Shown piece by piece: positions 30,305 through 40,869 of a stretch of 64,000 nucleotides of DNA; position 1 is the stretch's first letter; every line of letters begins with the position of its first letter. The notes under the pieces were generated by a model, which did not search any database, was not told where the DNA came from, and saw only the letters and a program-made list of their open reading frames with translations. Origin of the DNA: Thecamonas trahens ATCC 50062. Its lineage: Eukaryota; Apusozoa; Apusomonadida; Apusomonadidae. The position numbers and the translations under genes are program-made. The stretch covers positions 73,722 to 137,721 of the forward strand of contig NW_013657667.1 of NCBI RefSeq assembly GCF_000142905.1. The letters are read 5' to 3'.

Positions 30305-31549
30305 TCAGCCGCGCTGTGCCCTTTTGGCCGCCACCGACGCTGGTGTCTGCAGGCAGCGGTGCTTGCCAGCGGCACGGCAAAGGAGCGCAATCCACACTGC
30401 GGAGAGGAGCGGGAGGAAGATCGAACAGAGAACGACAATGAGCATGGCGTGGCGACGGGTCTTGTTCAGGTCAGCCCACTCAAAGAAGACAACGTCATCA
30501 AGCGGAACGCTTAAAGTGAGGTTGGCAGGAGCCAAGCGGTTGGCGACAGCGTCGGCGGCTGCCTTTTTGCAGCTGTCGCGGAACGCCGACGATCGAACGC
30601 GAACAGCCTGTGCGTTGCTGGCATCATTGAGCAGCGCCGGCTCGCCGTACCGAATCGCAGGGAACGTGCGGCAGCCGTAGTCGACCGGGCCGGTGTTGTG
30701 GCAGACGCAGACAAAGAAGGCTGTTACGTTGCTGCCCGGTCGCAGCAGCGGCATTGCCGTCACCGCCAGTGTTTCCTTGCCGTAGCGATTAGTGGAGAAC
30801 AAATACCCGCGCGCCTCAAATGCCAGTCTCCGCGCGCCATCGAAGACCGCAAAGACGGCACGCGCAAGCTCGTCTGCTGGGGGCGTGCCTGCCACCGGCA
30901 CCGGGCCAACGTAGCGTGGCGCAAAGTCGAGCTCGCCAACCACGCCGAGGTAGACTCCGTTGACGGAGCCGGCCACGGCTAGGCCAAGCCACATGGCGAG
31001 GACGGCAAGACCCATCGCCAGCCCGATGTCCCACCGATTGATGACGTGCCCGTTGATGACCGAGTGCCAGTTTGACCGATCCGGCTGGGTGAAGCGGAAC
31101 AGGCCAAGGCTGGCGTATGCTCCAGCTCCAGCAACTGCCGGGATGACCGCAAAGTAGACAACGGTCGTCACCACGACGCCGAGGGCCGGCGATGCCAACC
31201 GGTACGCGGTGTAGCTTACCGCCGGCGTGGCGAGCACAAAGGCTGCGACGACCACTCCGATTAGCACCACCATCGGTGGCGTCCTTTGACACGGCCAGCA
31301 GGTAGAGTGATTTTGCCGACTCGTGCCATTCTCTCTGTCCACGCGGCCGCTCTTGGGCTTGCGTGGCCTGCGAGACGTCTTTGACGGCTCATCGGAGTCC
31401 AGGCTGCTGGTCACAGTCACCGAGCCATCGCTCAACGTCTCGTCGGTGGCTCGGCTGCTCTCACTCAAAGTTCCCGTGCATGATCCCGAGCCGTATCGCC
31501 TGTGCCTCCTATCCTTCTTCTGCGCCTGCCTCGGCCGCGACTTGGCCAT
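30305..31549 (-). CDS. Four-span membrane protein with a large extracytoplasmic loop, unknown
   Basis: 414 residues from the ATG at 31549 (MAKSRPRQAQKKDRR); an upstream ATG at 31627 is less likely. The basic, Ser-rich cytosolic head (about 1-90) is followed by hydrophobic segments at about 94-120 (VVLIGVVVAAFVLATPAV), 125-150 (GVVVTTVVYFAVIPAVAGAG) and 172-195 (IGLAMGLAVLAMWLGLAVAG). Then comes a loop of about 170 residues with N-glycosylation sequons and paired cysteines (FFVCVCHNTG, YGCRTF), a last span (LIVVLCSIFLPLLSAVWIAL) and a basic tail. Sequons and cysteines place the loop in the secretory lumen or outside the cell. No family is recognised. Its stop is 9 bp from that of the pseudokinase gene. 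Confidence 0.65.
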   Translation of the reverse strand: MAKSRPRQAQKKDRRHRRYGSGSCTGTLSESSRATDETLSDGSVTVTSSLDSDEPSKTSRRPRKPKSGRVDRENGTSRQNHSTCWPCQRTPPMVVLIGVVVAAFVLATPAVSYTAYRLASPALGVVVTTVVYFAVIPAVAGAGAYASLGLFRFTQPDRSNWHSVINGHVINRWDIGLAMGLAVLAMWLGLAVAGSVNGVYLGVVGELDFAPRYVGPVPVAGTPPADELARAVFAVFDGARRLAFEARGYLFSTNRYGKETLAVTAMPLLRPGSNVTAFFVCVCHNTGPVDYGCRTFPAIRYGEPALLNDASNAQAVRVRSSAFRDSCKKAAADAVANRLAPANLTLSVPLDDVVFFEWADLNKTRRHAMLIVVLCSIFLPLLSAVWIALLCRAAGKHRCLQTPASVAAKRAQRG

Positions 31550-31998
31550 CGACGGTAACACCTGATCCGATGCCGATGCCGACCGCGACTCCCCTGGCTC
31601 AACCTGCCTGCCCATGCACTCACACACACTCTCTCTCTCACTCTGCTCTCGCGCAAGTCACCCACACGTGGCTATCCGTTCTCGCTGTGCTGTACCGTAG
31701 GCGAACGTGCCCACCGCTGCGTCGAGGTTGAGCGAGAAAGATAAGCGTGGCCGCAGCTGTGTTTGTGCAGGCAGAACACATAGTGAACACAAGTGGCCTC
31801 ACCCAAACTCGATTGCATCAATTTTTTGTCACCCCACCCCCCACCCCCCCACCCCCCCACCCCCCACCCCATTCCCACCCACTTGCGAACAAACGGACCC
31901 CCCTCCTCCAACCGTCCGTCACTCTCGTCGCCCCCCCCCCCCCCCTCCCCTTCTCCCCTTCCCTCTCACCCCTCTCCCTCATCAACAGCACTCGGCCC
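31550..31998. other. Divergent promoter region with poly-C tracts
   Basis: Between the divergent membrane-protein and PGK genes. It contains a short (CT)n stretch near 31630, CACCCCCCACCCC repeats (31831-31870) and a 14-base C run (31930-31944). No gene or core promoter motif is recognised. Confidence 0.5.
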
Positions 31999-33965
31999 AT
32001 GTCTGCTTCCCCCACACTTCTTCCGCTTGGCTCTGACCCCATGCTCGCGGCTGTGACCGCGGCTGTGGCACGGCTCACCGACGCCGCGTGCCGGCAGGGC
32101 GACGAGGGCGAGAAGGCGACGGCTGGTCCGGCGCCCGGGAACAACATCGTCTTCCCGCCGCGCTCTGCTCCGCACCGCCCGTGTGTCGCTGTTGCTGTTG
32201 TTGCTGTTCCCGGCTCAGAGGATCCAGAGTCGGGCGCTCCGGTCCTCGCCACCACCCTCACCCTCCCGCTCGGCCTGCGCTCGCCGGCGGCGGCGGCATT
32301 GACGCTGCGGTCGGCAGGTGCGGTCGGTGGCGAGGTCCTGGGCGGCCTCCCGCTCGGCACGCTCTTTGGCCTCCCTTCTCTCGAGCTGGATCCCAAGATC
32401 GAGGGTGTCGAGGCCACGGCCGAGGCGCCTGAACTCGGCTCGCTGGTGGCTGGTAACGCGGCGCTCGTCCGCCAGCTCGGCCTCCTCGCCGAGCACCCGT
32501 TCTACCTGGAGATTGCCCCGATGGCGTTTGATGAGTCTGCGCCCAACTCTGCGGCGTGTTTGGCACTCACGCTGGCCTCGACCGAGGCCGGCGTCGTCCA
32601 GGTCGCGTACCGGGTGGCGTCGATGCTCGCCGAGGCGCTCATGGCGTCTGCTGAGTTTGGCGACCTGAGTGCGCTGTACACCCCGCCGCGGCCGCCGTCG
32701 TTCCTCGACAAGGCGACGCTTGAGGAAGCCGAGGTTGAGGGCAAGCGGGTTGTTGTCCGTGTCGACTTTAACGTCCCACTCGCGGCCGATGGCACGATCT
32801 CGTCGAACCAGCGGATTGTGGCGGCGATGCCGACGGTGCAGACACTGCTTGCACGCGGTGCGCGGTCCGTTGTTCTCATGTCGCATCTGGGCCGGCCGGG
32901 TGGGGCGGTCAAGCCCGAGCTCTCGCTCGCGGTGGTGGCTGCCGAGGTCGAGCGGCTACTGGAGCGGCCGGTCACGTTTGTGGCGCCTGCGGTGGGGCCC
33001 GAGGCCGAAGCTGCCACCGCCGAGCCTGCGCCGGGCTCAGTCTTTCTACTCGAGAACCTGCGGTTCCACGCCGAGGAGGAGGGCAAGGGTGTCGACGGCG
33101 AAGGCAACAAATTCAAGCCTGCGGCCGAAGCTGTCGACACGTTCCGGGCCTCGCTCGCGGCGCACGGCGAGGTGTTTGTCAACGACGCGTTTGGCACAGC
33201 ACACCGCGCACACTCATCGATGGTCGGCATGCCGCACCCGGTCCGAATTGCTGGCGCGCTCCTCTCCAAGGAGCTCCGCTACTTTGCCGCCGCCCTGGAG
33301 GAGCCTGCGCGGCCGTTTGTCTCGATCCTCGGGGCGCCAAGGTGCAGGACAAGATCCAGCTCATCGAGAACCTCATCGACAAGGTCGATGCGATGATCAT
33401 TGGCGGCGGCATGGCCTTTACCTTCCTTGCGGTTGCCCACAATGTCGCCATTGGCGCCTCGCTCTTTGACGACGACGGTGCAGCCATTGTGCCAAAGCTG
33501 ATGGCCAAGGCAAAGGCGCGCGGGGTGACCATCCACCTTCCGACCGACTTTGTGTGCGCCGACGCATTTGCTGCCGACGCCAAAACGGCGGTTCACGACA
33601 CGACCTCGGGCGTGCCCGAGGGCTGGATGGGCCTCGACATCGGGCCGGCGTCGTCGGAGGCCTTTGCCGCCGTCATCGCCTCGGCTGCCACGGTGGTTTG
33701 GAACGGGCCGATGGGCGTGTTTGAGATGGAGCCGTTTGCTGCCGGAACCCAGACGCTCTGCGCTGCCGCCGCCGCCGCCACCGCCGACTCTGGCGCCACT
33801 ACCATCATCGGCGGCGGCGATACCGCGACGGCGGCGTCAGTCTTTGGCGTCGACGACAAGGTCTCGCACGTCTCGACTGGTGGCGGCGCCTCACTCGAGC
33901 TCCTTGAGGGCAAGGTGCTCCCGGGCGTTGCCGCTCTTACCAACATCGCGGACCTTCTGCAGTGA
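31999..33965 (+). CDS. PGK: Phosphoglycerate kinase with a novel N-terminal half (one-base frameshift)
   Basis: Residues from about 235 to the end are a full phosphoglycerate kinase, which transfers phosphate from 1,3-bisphosphoglycerate to [66 protein letters not shown] and GGGDTATAA. The frame breaks in the G run at 33331-33334, where one missing G turns [18 protein letters not shown] into noise. Read through, the protein is 655 residues against about 415 for a normal PGK. The extra 230 residues before the kinase ([19 protein letters not shown] onward) are Ala/Leu/Gly-rich but look folded ([33 protein letters not shown]). I do not recognise the domain. No stop or good acceptor separates the halves, so this looks like a real fusion. 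An essential glycolytic gene should not be broken, so the shift is probably a sequencing error. Confidence 0.9.
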
Positions 33966-34125
33966 GGAGGGACGTGCAAGCTCTAGCCCTCCACATCCGT
34001 CCACTATGTACATTAGTGTCGACGCCCTCAAATACACGACAGAGGCTCATGGTACGCAGTTGTGCCATGACGATTGGCCGGCGCGCTGTATGCCATGGGG
34101 TGAGAGGGGGCTTTAACGTGGATGG

Positions 34126-36185
34126 TCAGGTGAAGAGCGCCACAAACGACGAGGTGTCGTCGTCCGAGTTGAGCGCGCGCTCGATGGCCCGGCGGTCGGC
34201 CGAGACGAGGCTGACGATCGAGGGCGGAGACAGTGACGACGAGTCGCTGTACGACTCGGACGACTCAGAGGGCGAGACGGACGGGTGCGGGCGCGGGCGG
34301 GCGGTTGCGGGTGCGGGTGCGGCGGTGGCGTGTGGCTGGCCGCGGGCGGCGAGGAAGCGGTCGCCGGCGGTCGAGCCTTCCGAGTCGTCGCCGCCCATCG
34401 ACTCACGCATGACAGCATCCTGCCAGCCCGACGACGAGGGGGCATTGCGGGTACGGATGGCGCGGCGAGGGGCCGAGTGGTGCATGGCGCGGGAGCGGGC
34501 CCGATGCGAGTTGCGAGAGCGACGAGACTTGCGGGATCGGCGAGACCGGCGACGAATAACGACAGGGCCAGATGAGAGCGAGCCCGAGGAGGACGAGGAG
34601 GCGTGTGCGGCGTCTGAGCGAGCCGAGTCGCGGGCGCCCGGCGGCGGACGGGCAAGCTCAAAACAGCCGACCTCGAGTCGCGCATCGACGGTAGCTCGTC
34701 GACGTGGCTCCAGCCCGAGGAGGAGGAGGAGAACGAGGATGAGGCCGAGTGAACGCCGTCGATGCGGGAGAGGCGGGCGGCGATGTCGGGCTCGGCAAGG
34801 TTGAGCACCTTGCGCCAGCGGCGTGCGAAGCGAGTCCGCTCACGGTACGTCGTCCGCCACACCCGCTTGAGGTTGTACTTGGAAACATAGTTCTGGGTGA
34901 TGGCGACAGTAAAATCGAGATTGAGCACGCCGTGGTGCCAGCCGCCCGGCACAAAGATAACCTCGCCCGGGCCCTGGATGCACTCGATGAGGCCGAGCTC
35001 TGCGCCGCGGTCGCGAACGCTCGCGATCTCATGCTGCCACCAGTACGCGGCGGCCTGGGTGCCCCACTTTGCCGAGCCGGTAAACTTCTCAGGTGCGAGC
35101 TTGGGCGGGAAGAGGACCCAGCGCTTGTGGCCGTGGGTGAGCGCGTTCCACGCAGATGTGCCGAGCGGGTCGGTGTGGATGTCGGTCCCGGTCCGCTTGG
35201 GCCCTGCCACGATCCAGCGGAACGGCGGCCGCTTGCCTGTGGGCAGGACGCCAAAGTAGTCGTACTTGAACATAGGCGGGACGGTAAAGTCTTTGAGCAT
35301 GTCAGCGCGGGCCGGCTCGTGCAGCCGCGACTCGAACAAGTACAGCGGCGAGTCGTCGGTCGTAGCGCGCGCGTAGCGGAGGTAGTGCTTGAGCTTCATG
35401 GCAGTGCCCGAGACGCGGAACTTGGTCTCGCCGTACTTGCGGATGAGGCTCTTGGGAGACCACGCGTCATTGGCCGGCCAAGAATCCATGAGCCCTGTAA
35501 TGATGACTGGCTTGTTTCCGCCCTCGTACCGCTTGCGGAACTCGTGGGCCGAGATGGTCCGCGCGTCGACCCGCTCGATGTCAAACGCAGGGTCAACCGG
35601 CTGGCGCATCTCGGCCAGGAACGCATCGTCATCGGCGAGCCCGAACCGGCGTCCATAGTGCTTCTTGTTGTCGTCGGCGTACACCCGCTTGACCGCCTCG
35701 ATGTACGACGAGTCCGAGTCGGAGAGCGCGCCTGGGACCTGCGAGAACGACGATGGCGTCTCCTCTGACGATACCGTGCCTGACACGTCAGCCTTGGCCT
35801 TGCCCTTGCCCTTGCCCTTGCCCTTGCCCTTGCCCTTGGCCTTGGCCTTGCCCTTGCCCTTGCCCTTGCCCTTGCCCTTGCCCTTGCCCTTGGCCTTGCC
35901 CTTGGTCTTCGACTTTGATTTCTTCTCGCCACTGCCGTCACCTGCATCAGCGTCGTCGCTGGTGGCGGACTTGCCGATGGCCTTCCCCTTGTCCTTCCTC
36001 TTCTTCCCTTTGTCCTTGCTCTTCTTCCCCTTCTTGCCCTTCTTCCCCTTCTTGCCCTCTCCCGTGCCCTTGCCCTTGCCCTTGCCCGTACTGCGGCTGG
36101 CCTCGGACTGCGGCTGGCGGTCGCCGGCAACGGTCTTTGCCTTGCGGGCCTTCTTGGAGCTCTTCTTGGAGCTCTTCTTGCCCAT
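34126..36185 (-). CDS. JMJD6: JMJD6-like JmjC Fe(II)/2-oxoglutarate dioxygenase (one-base frameshift near the end)
   Basis: The N-terminal 170 residues are Lys-rich (MGKKSSKKSSKKARK, then GKGK repeats). The JmjC domain follows: THGHKRWVLFPP and PGGWHHGVLNLDFTVAITQN match JMJD6, with iron ligands H337, D339 (IHTDPLGTSAWNAL) and H418. JMJD6 hydroxylates lysines in splicing factors and may act on histones, in the nucleus. The annotated long frame loses character after SMRDSRSAV. One extra T in the TTTT run (plus-strand A run 34660-34663) would connect to FELARPPPGARDSARSDAAH, an Arg/Ser- then acidic Ser-rich tail ending at 34126, about 686 residues in all; human JMJD6 also ends in a Ser-rich tail. 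The uncorrected frame runs to 34113. Confidence 0.88.
35785..35905 (-). repeat. Coding hexanucleotide repeat (GK)n
   Basis: Plus-strand CCCTTG/GCCTTG hexamers, about 20 copies, encode alternating Lys-Gly (with some Lys-Ala) in the JMJD6-like protein. A shorter related tract lies at 36060-36090. Confidence 0.9.
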
Positions 36186-36874
36186 GCTGCGCTCCGTTTT
36201 CTCACTCGTCGCTGTGCTGTCTCGTGTCTGTCCTCTCTGCCTCTGCCTCCAACAAGCCGCTAGTCGAGTCGTGTCTCCCGCCCCAGCCCGCTTGCCCGCC
36301 GCCGTCGCCGGCTGCTGCTCTGTCGCCGGACTGACCGACGAGTGATCACTGAAAGAAAGGAATGGCGATCGGGTGGACGGGAAGGGGGCCGGAGCATGGT
36401 CAGGATCAGGGGTTCGCTGATTTGTTCACCTACCGCCAGATGCCGCATGGTGGGGTTGATGGCAATGATGGGGCTGGATGGTGACTGATTTTATTTGGAG
36501 GCGGAGAAGGGCTCCCGATCAATGACAATCATGACAAGGATCAGGATCATGATCATGATCATGATCATGATCATGATCAGGATCAGGATCATGATCAGGA
36601 TCAGGATCTGGATCAAGACCATCAACAAGCCCATCAACAGCATCAAACATGATCACAATAGTAGTAACGATGACGACGGCGACGTCGAGTATCATACCCA
36701 CATCACTGCGGCCATCTCAATCAGTATCAAGATACGTATCGCCATCGAAGACAAACACGATCACTTACGCGATCACACCCATGATCATGTACACGATCAC
36801 AACCACGATCACGTTCACGTTCTCCACCCCCCCCCTGCACGCCACCCATCCCCACCCACCGCACTCACTCGACC
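36186..36874. repeat. Divergent intergenic region with GATCAT/GATCAG repeat
   Basis: Between the divergent JMJD6 and B9D1 genes. Positions about 36535-36625 are tandem ATGATC/AGGATC hexamers, rich in the palindrome GATC, and degenerate copies (CACGATCAC, CATGATCA) extend to about 36820. The rest shows no gene. Promoters of both genes must lie here or in leader sequence. Confidence 0.7.
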
Positions 36875-37688
36875 ATGGCACAGTTCTTCGTGGTGGTCTC
36901 CGGGCAGGTCGAGTCCGCACTGGTAGGGGACATGGAAAGGGGGTGCGAGGGGAGACTGAAGGGGGAGGGAGGGGGAGGGAGGGGGGGGGGGGGAGGGGGG
37001 CGAATGGCTGCAAGCGTGTTTGGCGCCAACGATGGCGCGACAGAGGGCAGGCAACCAACAACGGACAGAGGATGGAGGAACTCATGGCAAAAGGGAGTGG
37101 TGCGGGTGCGGTGGATGGGGATGGGTACGGGTACAGTTTGAGGACTACGACCGGCTGTTTGCCAAAGTCAACTTTGTACACAATGGCGAGGGCGTGGAGG
37201 ACTGGACGGTGGTGGACGGGGCCGAGGCCGGGCTGACGCAGGTGGCGCGGAAGAGCGTCGACGGCGGCTCGCCGGTCTTTGTCTTCAACTATCCCATCGA
37301 GGTGGCGTACGCGTCAACCAACGTGTCAGGCTGGCCGCGGCTGCTGGTCTCGATGTTTTCGATCAACGGGCTGGGCAACCACACGCTGGCGGGCTACGGG
37401 TTTGTGCACGTGCCCACGGCGCCAGGGCGGTACACCCGCTACGTGCGGACCTTCCGCCCACGCTCCTCCTCGCTCTGGCAGCGGATCAACGCATGGCTCT
37501 TTGGCGATCCGCCCGAGTTTCTCAACTTGCCCAAGGTGCTGGGCGATGGCAAGGGCCGCGAGGTCGCCCGCGTTGTCTCGTCGGGCGTCGTCAAGGTCAC
37601 CTTTAACGTCTCCACCAAGGGCCTCTCGGCCGCAGGCTACTCCGAGTCGGCCTCGTCGGTTGCCGCCGCCGCCAGCTCTACGGCTTGA
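36875..37688 (+). CDS. B9D1: B9 domain protein 1, two exons
   Basis: Exons 36875-36922 and 37137-37688 give 199 residues, close to human B9D1 (about 204). Exon 1 encodes MAQFFVVVSGQVESAL, and the splice gives GQVESALFEDYDRLFAKVNF, which lines up with the family without a gap. The B9 domain (a C2-like fold) continues with FVFNYPIEVAYASTN, SGWPRLLVSMFSIN, LAGYGFVHVPTAPGRYTR and KVTFNVSTKGLSAAGY. B9D1 works with B9D2 and MKS1 in the MKS module of the ciliary transition zone, the gate for membrane proteins entering cilia. Its presence shows a flagellate with a compartmentalised cilium. Confidence 0.95.
36923..37136 (+). other. Intron of B9D1
   Basis: 214-bp phase 0 intron, GTAGGG...ACAG. The 5' half is purine-rich with a 13-base G run (36981-36993). 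Confidence 0.88.
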
Positions 37689-37916
37689 AGGCACCCCGTG
37701 CTCCGCGATGAAGAGAATGTGTTTGCTTGCTTGGTGGGAGCAAAATGGGAAAGGGAAGGAGAGGGAAAGGGACCGGTTGGATGATGTTGGTGTAGGTGTT
37801 GATTGATTGAAGTTGAGGTTGAAAAACGAAAGGAACGGAGCCGAAAACAAAAGGAATCAAAATGGCGCAGGAGCATCGACAAGTGCGGCACAAGAGGCCC
37901 CACAGCAGAGGATGCT

Positions 37917-40869
37917 CTAGAGCTGAGGCACGTCGTCCGAGGAGCCCGAGGAGCCCGACGAGAGGACGACGCCAAACAGAGGGTTCGAGGTCATAATGGC
38001 GCCCGACTCGACGGCGGCGGCAACAGCGGCCGGCTCGGCGGCGGGCACGGCAGCGACGGACGAGTCGGCGAGGTTGAACGCCGGGTTGGCGTCGATGACG
38101 ACGGCCGGGTCGGCGGTGGCCACGGCGTCGGGAACGACGGGCAGGGCGGGCGGCGCAGCGTCGTCCGACGAACCGGACGAGCGCGAGCGCGCAAAGATGA
38201 CGACGGCGACGACAGCAACAACGACAACGAGGACCGAGAGCGAGGCTGCGGTGCCCTTGCCGGCCGACGAGGAGAAGAACGATGTGTTGTCCTCTGAGCT
38301 GGCGCTGTTGATCGCAGACGACGCACCGGGGCAGAGCGGCGAAGTCGTAGCCACGTCCCAAGCGGAAGCCGGCTCGTCAGGGTAGAGCATCGGATCGTTG
38401 GGAATGCAGCCCTGCCGGGACTGGAACTCGTACTTGGCGCAGATTGTCTTCTCGCACGTAGAGCGAGTGTTGTGCGAGCACGGCTGAAGGTAGTGCTGGG
38501 TGCACGACGCTGAGCAGCAGTCGTACTCGTACAGGTTGCCATCATCGCACTCTTCACCAACGTTCACCGCGCCGTCACCACACTGGGCGCCAAACTGGCG
38601 GAGGCCGGTGCAGACAACAGGCTTGGCAAACTCATGGCTCGGGAGCGAGAACGTCGAGGTCGTGAGGATGAACAGCTGCTGGCACTGGTCTTCGGAGGTG
38701 TGGGCAAAGCCGTCGTCGCACGTGGTGCCAATCGGCGCAAAGGTGCAGTCGGGGTTGCAGCAGGCGTTGTCCGGGTGCGGGTCACCGTTGGGCAGGGTCT
38801 TGCCCGGGTCACACTCCTCGCCAAAGTCGACAATACCGTTACCGCAGGGCCCCGCCGGCGGCGGCGGCGGCGTCGGCGGGTCGCACGTCGACACACCCGC
38901 CGTACACACACCAGCCTGGCAGGTGTCGGCAGTGCACGAATCGGCGTCGAGGTCACACGCCGTGTTGTCCGGCGCAAAGCCGTCGGCCGGGCACGCGCCA
39001 GACACACCGTCGCAAGTCTCGGCCACGTCGCAGGTCGACGCCGCAGCGCGGCAGACAAACGAGGTGTCAGCCACGTTGTCGACGCAGGTCGCCGAAGTGC
39101 CGGCGCAGGTGTCGGGCATATCGCACGAGCCCGAGGGCGCGGCACCGCACGGCGTGCCGGCGGCGGCAAAGCCGTCGACCGGGCACGAGGCAGTCACGCC
39201 GTCGCAGGTCTCGGCGACGTCGCACTCTGAGGCGGCGGCGCGGCAGACAACCGACGAGTCGGCGACGTTCGCGACGCAGGTCGCCGAGGTACCGGCGCAG
39301 GTGTCAGCGACATCGCACGGGCCCGAGGGCGCGGCGCCACAGGTGGTGCCGGCGGCGGCAAAGCCGTCGACCGGGCACGAGGCAGTCACGCCATCGCAGG
39401 TCTCGGCGACGTCGCACTCTGAGGCGGCAGCGCGGCAGACAACCGTCGAATCGGCCACAGCGTCCGTGCAGGTCGCCGAGGTACCGGAGCAGGTGTCAGC
39501 GACATCGCAAGGGCCCGAGGGCGCAGCGCCACAGGTGGTGCCGGCGGCGGCAAAGGTGCAGTCGGCAGCGCAGCACTCACCACCGTCGCACTCCTCGCCA
39601 GGCTCGACAATGCCATTGCCGCATGTGCAGCCATCCGTGCAGACACCAGTGCCGTCGCAGGTGTCGACGGTGCAGGCAGTCGTCGGGTTGTCGCACGAGG
39701 TACCGGCCGGCGCAAACGAGTCAGCCGGGCAGGCCGACGAGACGCCAGTGCACATCTCGGGGGCGTCGCAGACCGAGGCAGCACCGCGGCACTCGATGTC
39801 GGCGCCGAGGTACTTGCACGTCGACGAGCAGCAGAGACCAAAGTCGTCGCACTCCTCGTCGCCCTCGAGCACACCGTTGCCACAGACCGGCTCCGGCGGA
39901 GTGTTCGGCTCGCAAATGCCGTCCGGGTTAAAGTCGAACCCAGCGTTACACGGGCACTCAAAGTAGCCCTCGTAGTTGACGCAATGGCAGTTCGGATCAG
40001 TGCACGGCGAGTCGGCGCACTCGTCGATGTCACTGCATCCCGAGCCGTTGGCCGTGCCGTCGCCCTCAAACCCGTCCTTGCACACGCAGGTGCCATCCAC
40101 GCAATCGGCGCGGACGTGGCACTCGACCACGTGCTGAGGCGGCGGCGGCGACGGCCGGTGCGAGTTCTTGGACGACGAGCGGTGCGCGAGCCCGAGCCCG
40201 AGCCCGATCCCGAGTTGTGGTCCTCGGCCTTGTCGGGCGAGACAATGCACTGTGGCGAGTCGGTCGGCACGTTGTCCTTGCACTCGTACCCATCACGGGT
40301 GTTGACGCACGTGGTGTCGTCGGGGCAGTCGGCAAGGCCTTCCTTGCACTCGTCCACGTCGCCACACATACACGTCCATCCCCACGTTCCGCAAGGCTTG
40401 TCCGAGTTCTTCTGCGAGTTCGAGCTGAGCTCGATACGCTTGTACTCGATGTACTTCTTCCACTTGTTCTTGACAATCGTCAGCGCGCGGCAAAAGAACT
40501 TCTACTCTCGTCCACACGTGCACAAATTGTCCGCATGCGCGTGCGTGAGTGCGGAAGAGGAACACTGGTCAGCTCAAGCTCGACCATAAAAAAAAGCAGC
40601 GAACATTCGGCACGTGCCGGCTACCGCCGAACGGCCAATGAGCAAAAAACCAGTTGCTGGACTCGGTACGCCCCCTACCATTCCCCCCCCTCCCTGCATT
40701 CCCCCCCTCCCCCCTCCTCCTCCACCCGGCCCTTGTTGCTGCTTACCTTGAACTTGCCCTTGGGCTTCGGGCACTTGAAGTTGCGCCAGCGGCGGGCTTC
40801 AGCCACAGACGCCAGCAGCAGCATCGCCAGGAAAAGGACCCCAAGGGTCTTGGTCGACAAAACGGCCAT
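37917..40869 (-). CDS. Cysteine-rich type I membrane protein with EGF-like and tandem repeats, two exons (frameshift)
   Basis: Exon 1 (40869-40747) encodes a signal peptide (LGVLFLAMLLLASVAEA) and a basic stretch. The donor GTAAGC and acceptor GTAG join in phase 0 to KFFCRALTIVKNKWKK at 40501. Next come EGF-like modules (DVDECKEGLADCPDDTTC; CVDGTCVCKDGFEGDG; DIDECADSPC). They lie in two frames that meet in a Gly/Ser repeat between about 40150 and 40230, consistent with one missing base. The main ectodomain alternates CGNGIVEPGEECD modules with three 64-residue repeats (CGAAPSGPCDVADTC...CRAAASECDVAETCDG), as in disintegrin-like protist surface proteins. One transmembrane helix (SLSVLVVVVAVVAVVIFA) and a cytosolic tail of about 85 residues follow. 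Read through, it is about 902 residues. A surface receptor or adhesin is likely. Confidence 0.8.
39120..39560 (-). repeat. 192-bp coding tandem repeat
   Basis: Near-identical 192-bp units (for example the plus-strand words starting at about 39333 and 39525) encode the 64-residue cysteine-rich repeat of the type I membrane protein. The least similar copy is nearest the membrane (about 38940-39120). Confidence 0.85.
40502..40746 (-). other. Intron of the cysteine-rich membrane protein gene
   Basis: 245-bp phase 0 intron, GTAAGC...GTAG. The sense strand has several G runs of 5-9 (plus-strand C runs at 40684-40725). Confidence 0.8.

Noticed and set aside
38500..39966. 488-codon plus-strand open frame
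   Set aside because: Exact antisense of the cysteine-rich repeats; His/Pro/Ser-rich repetitive shadow.
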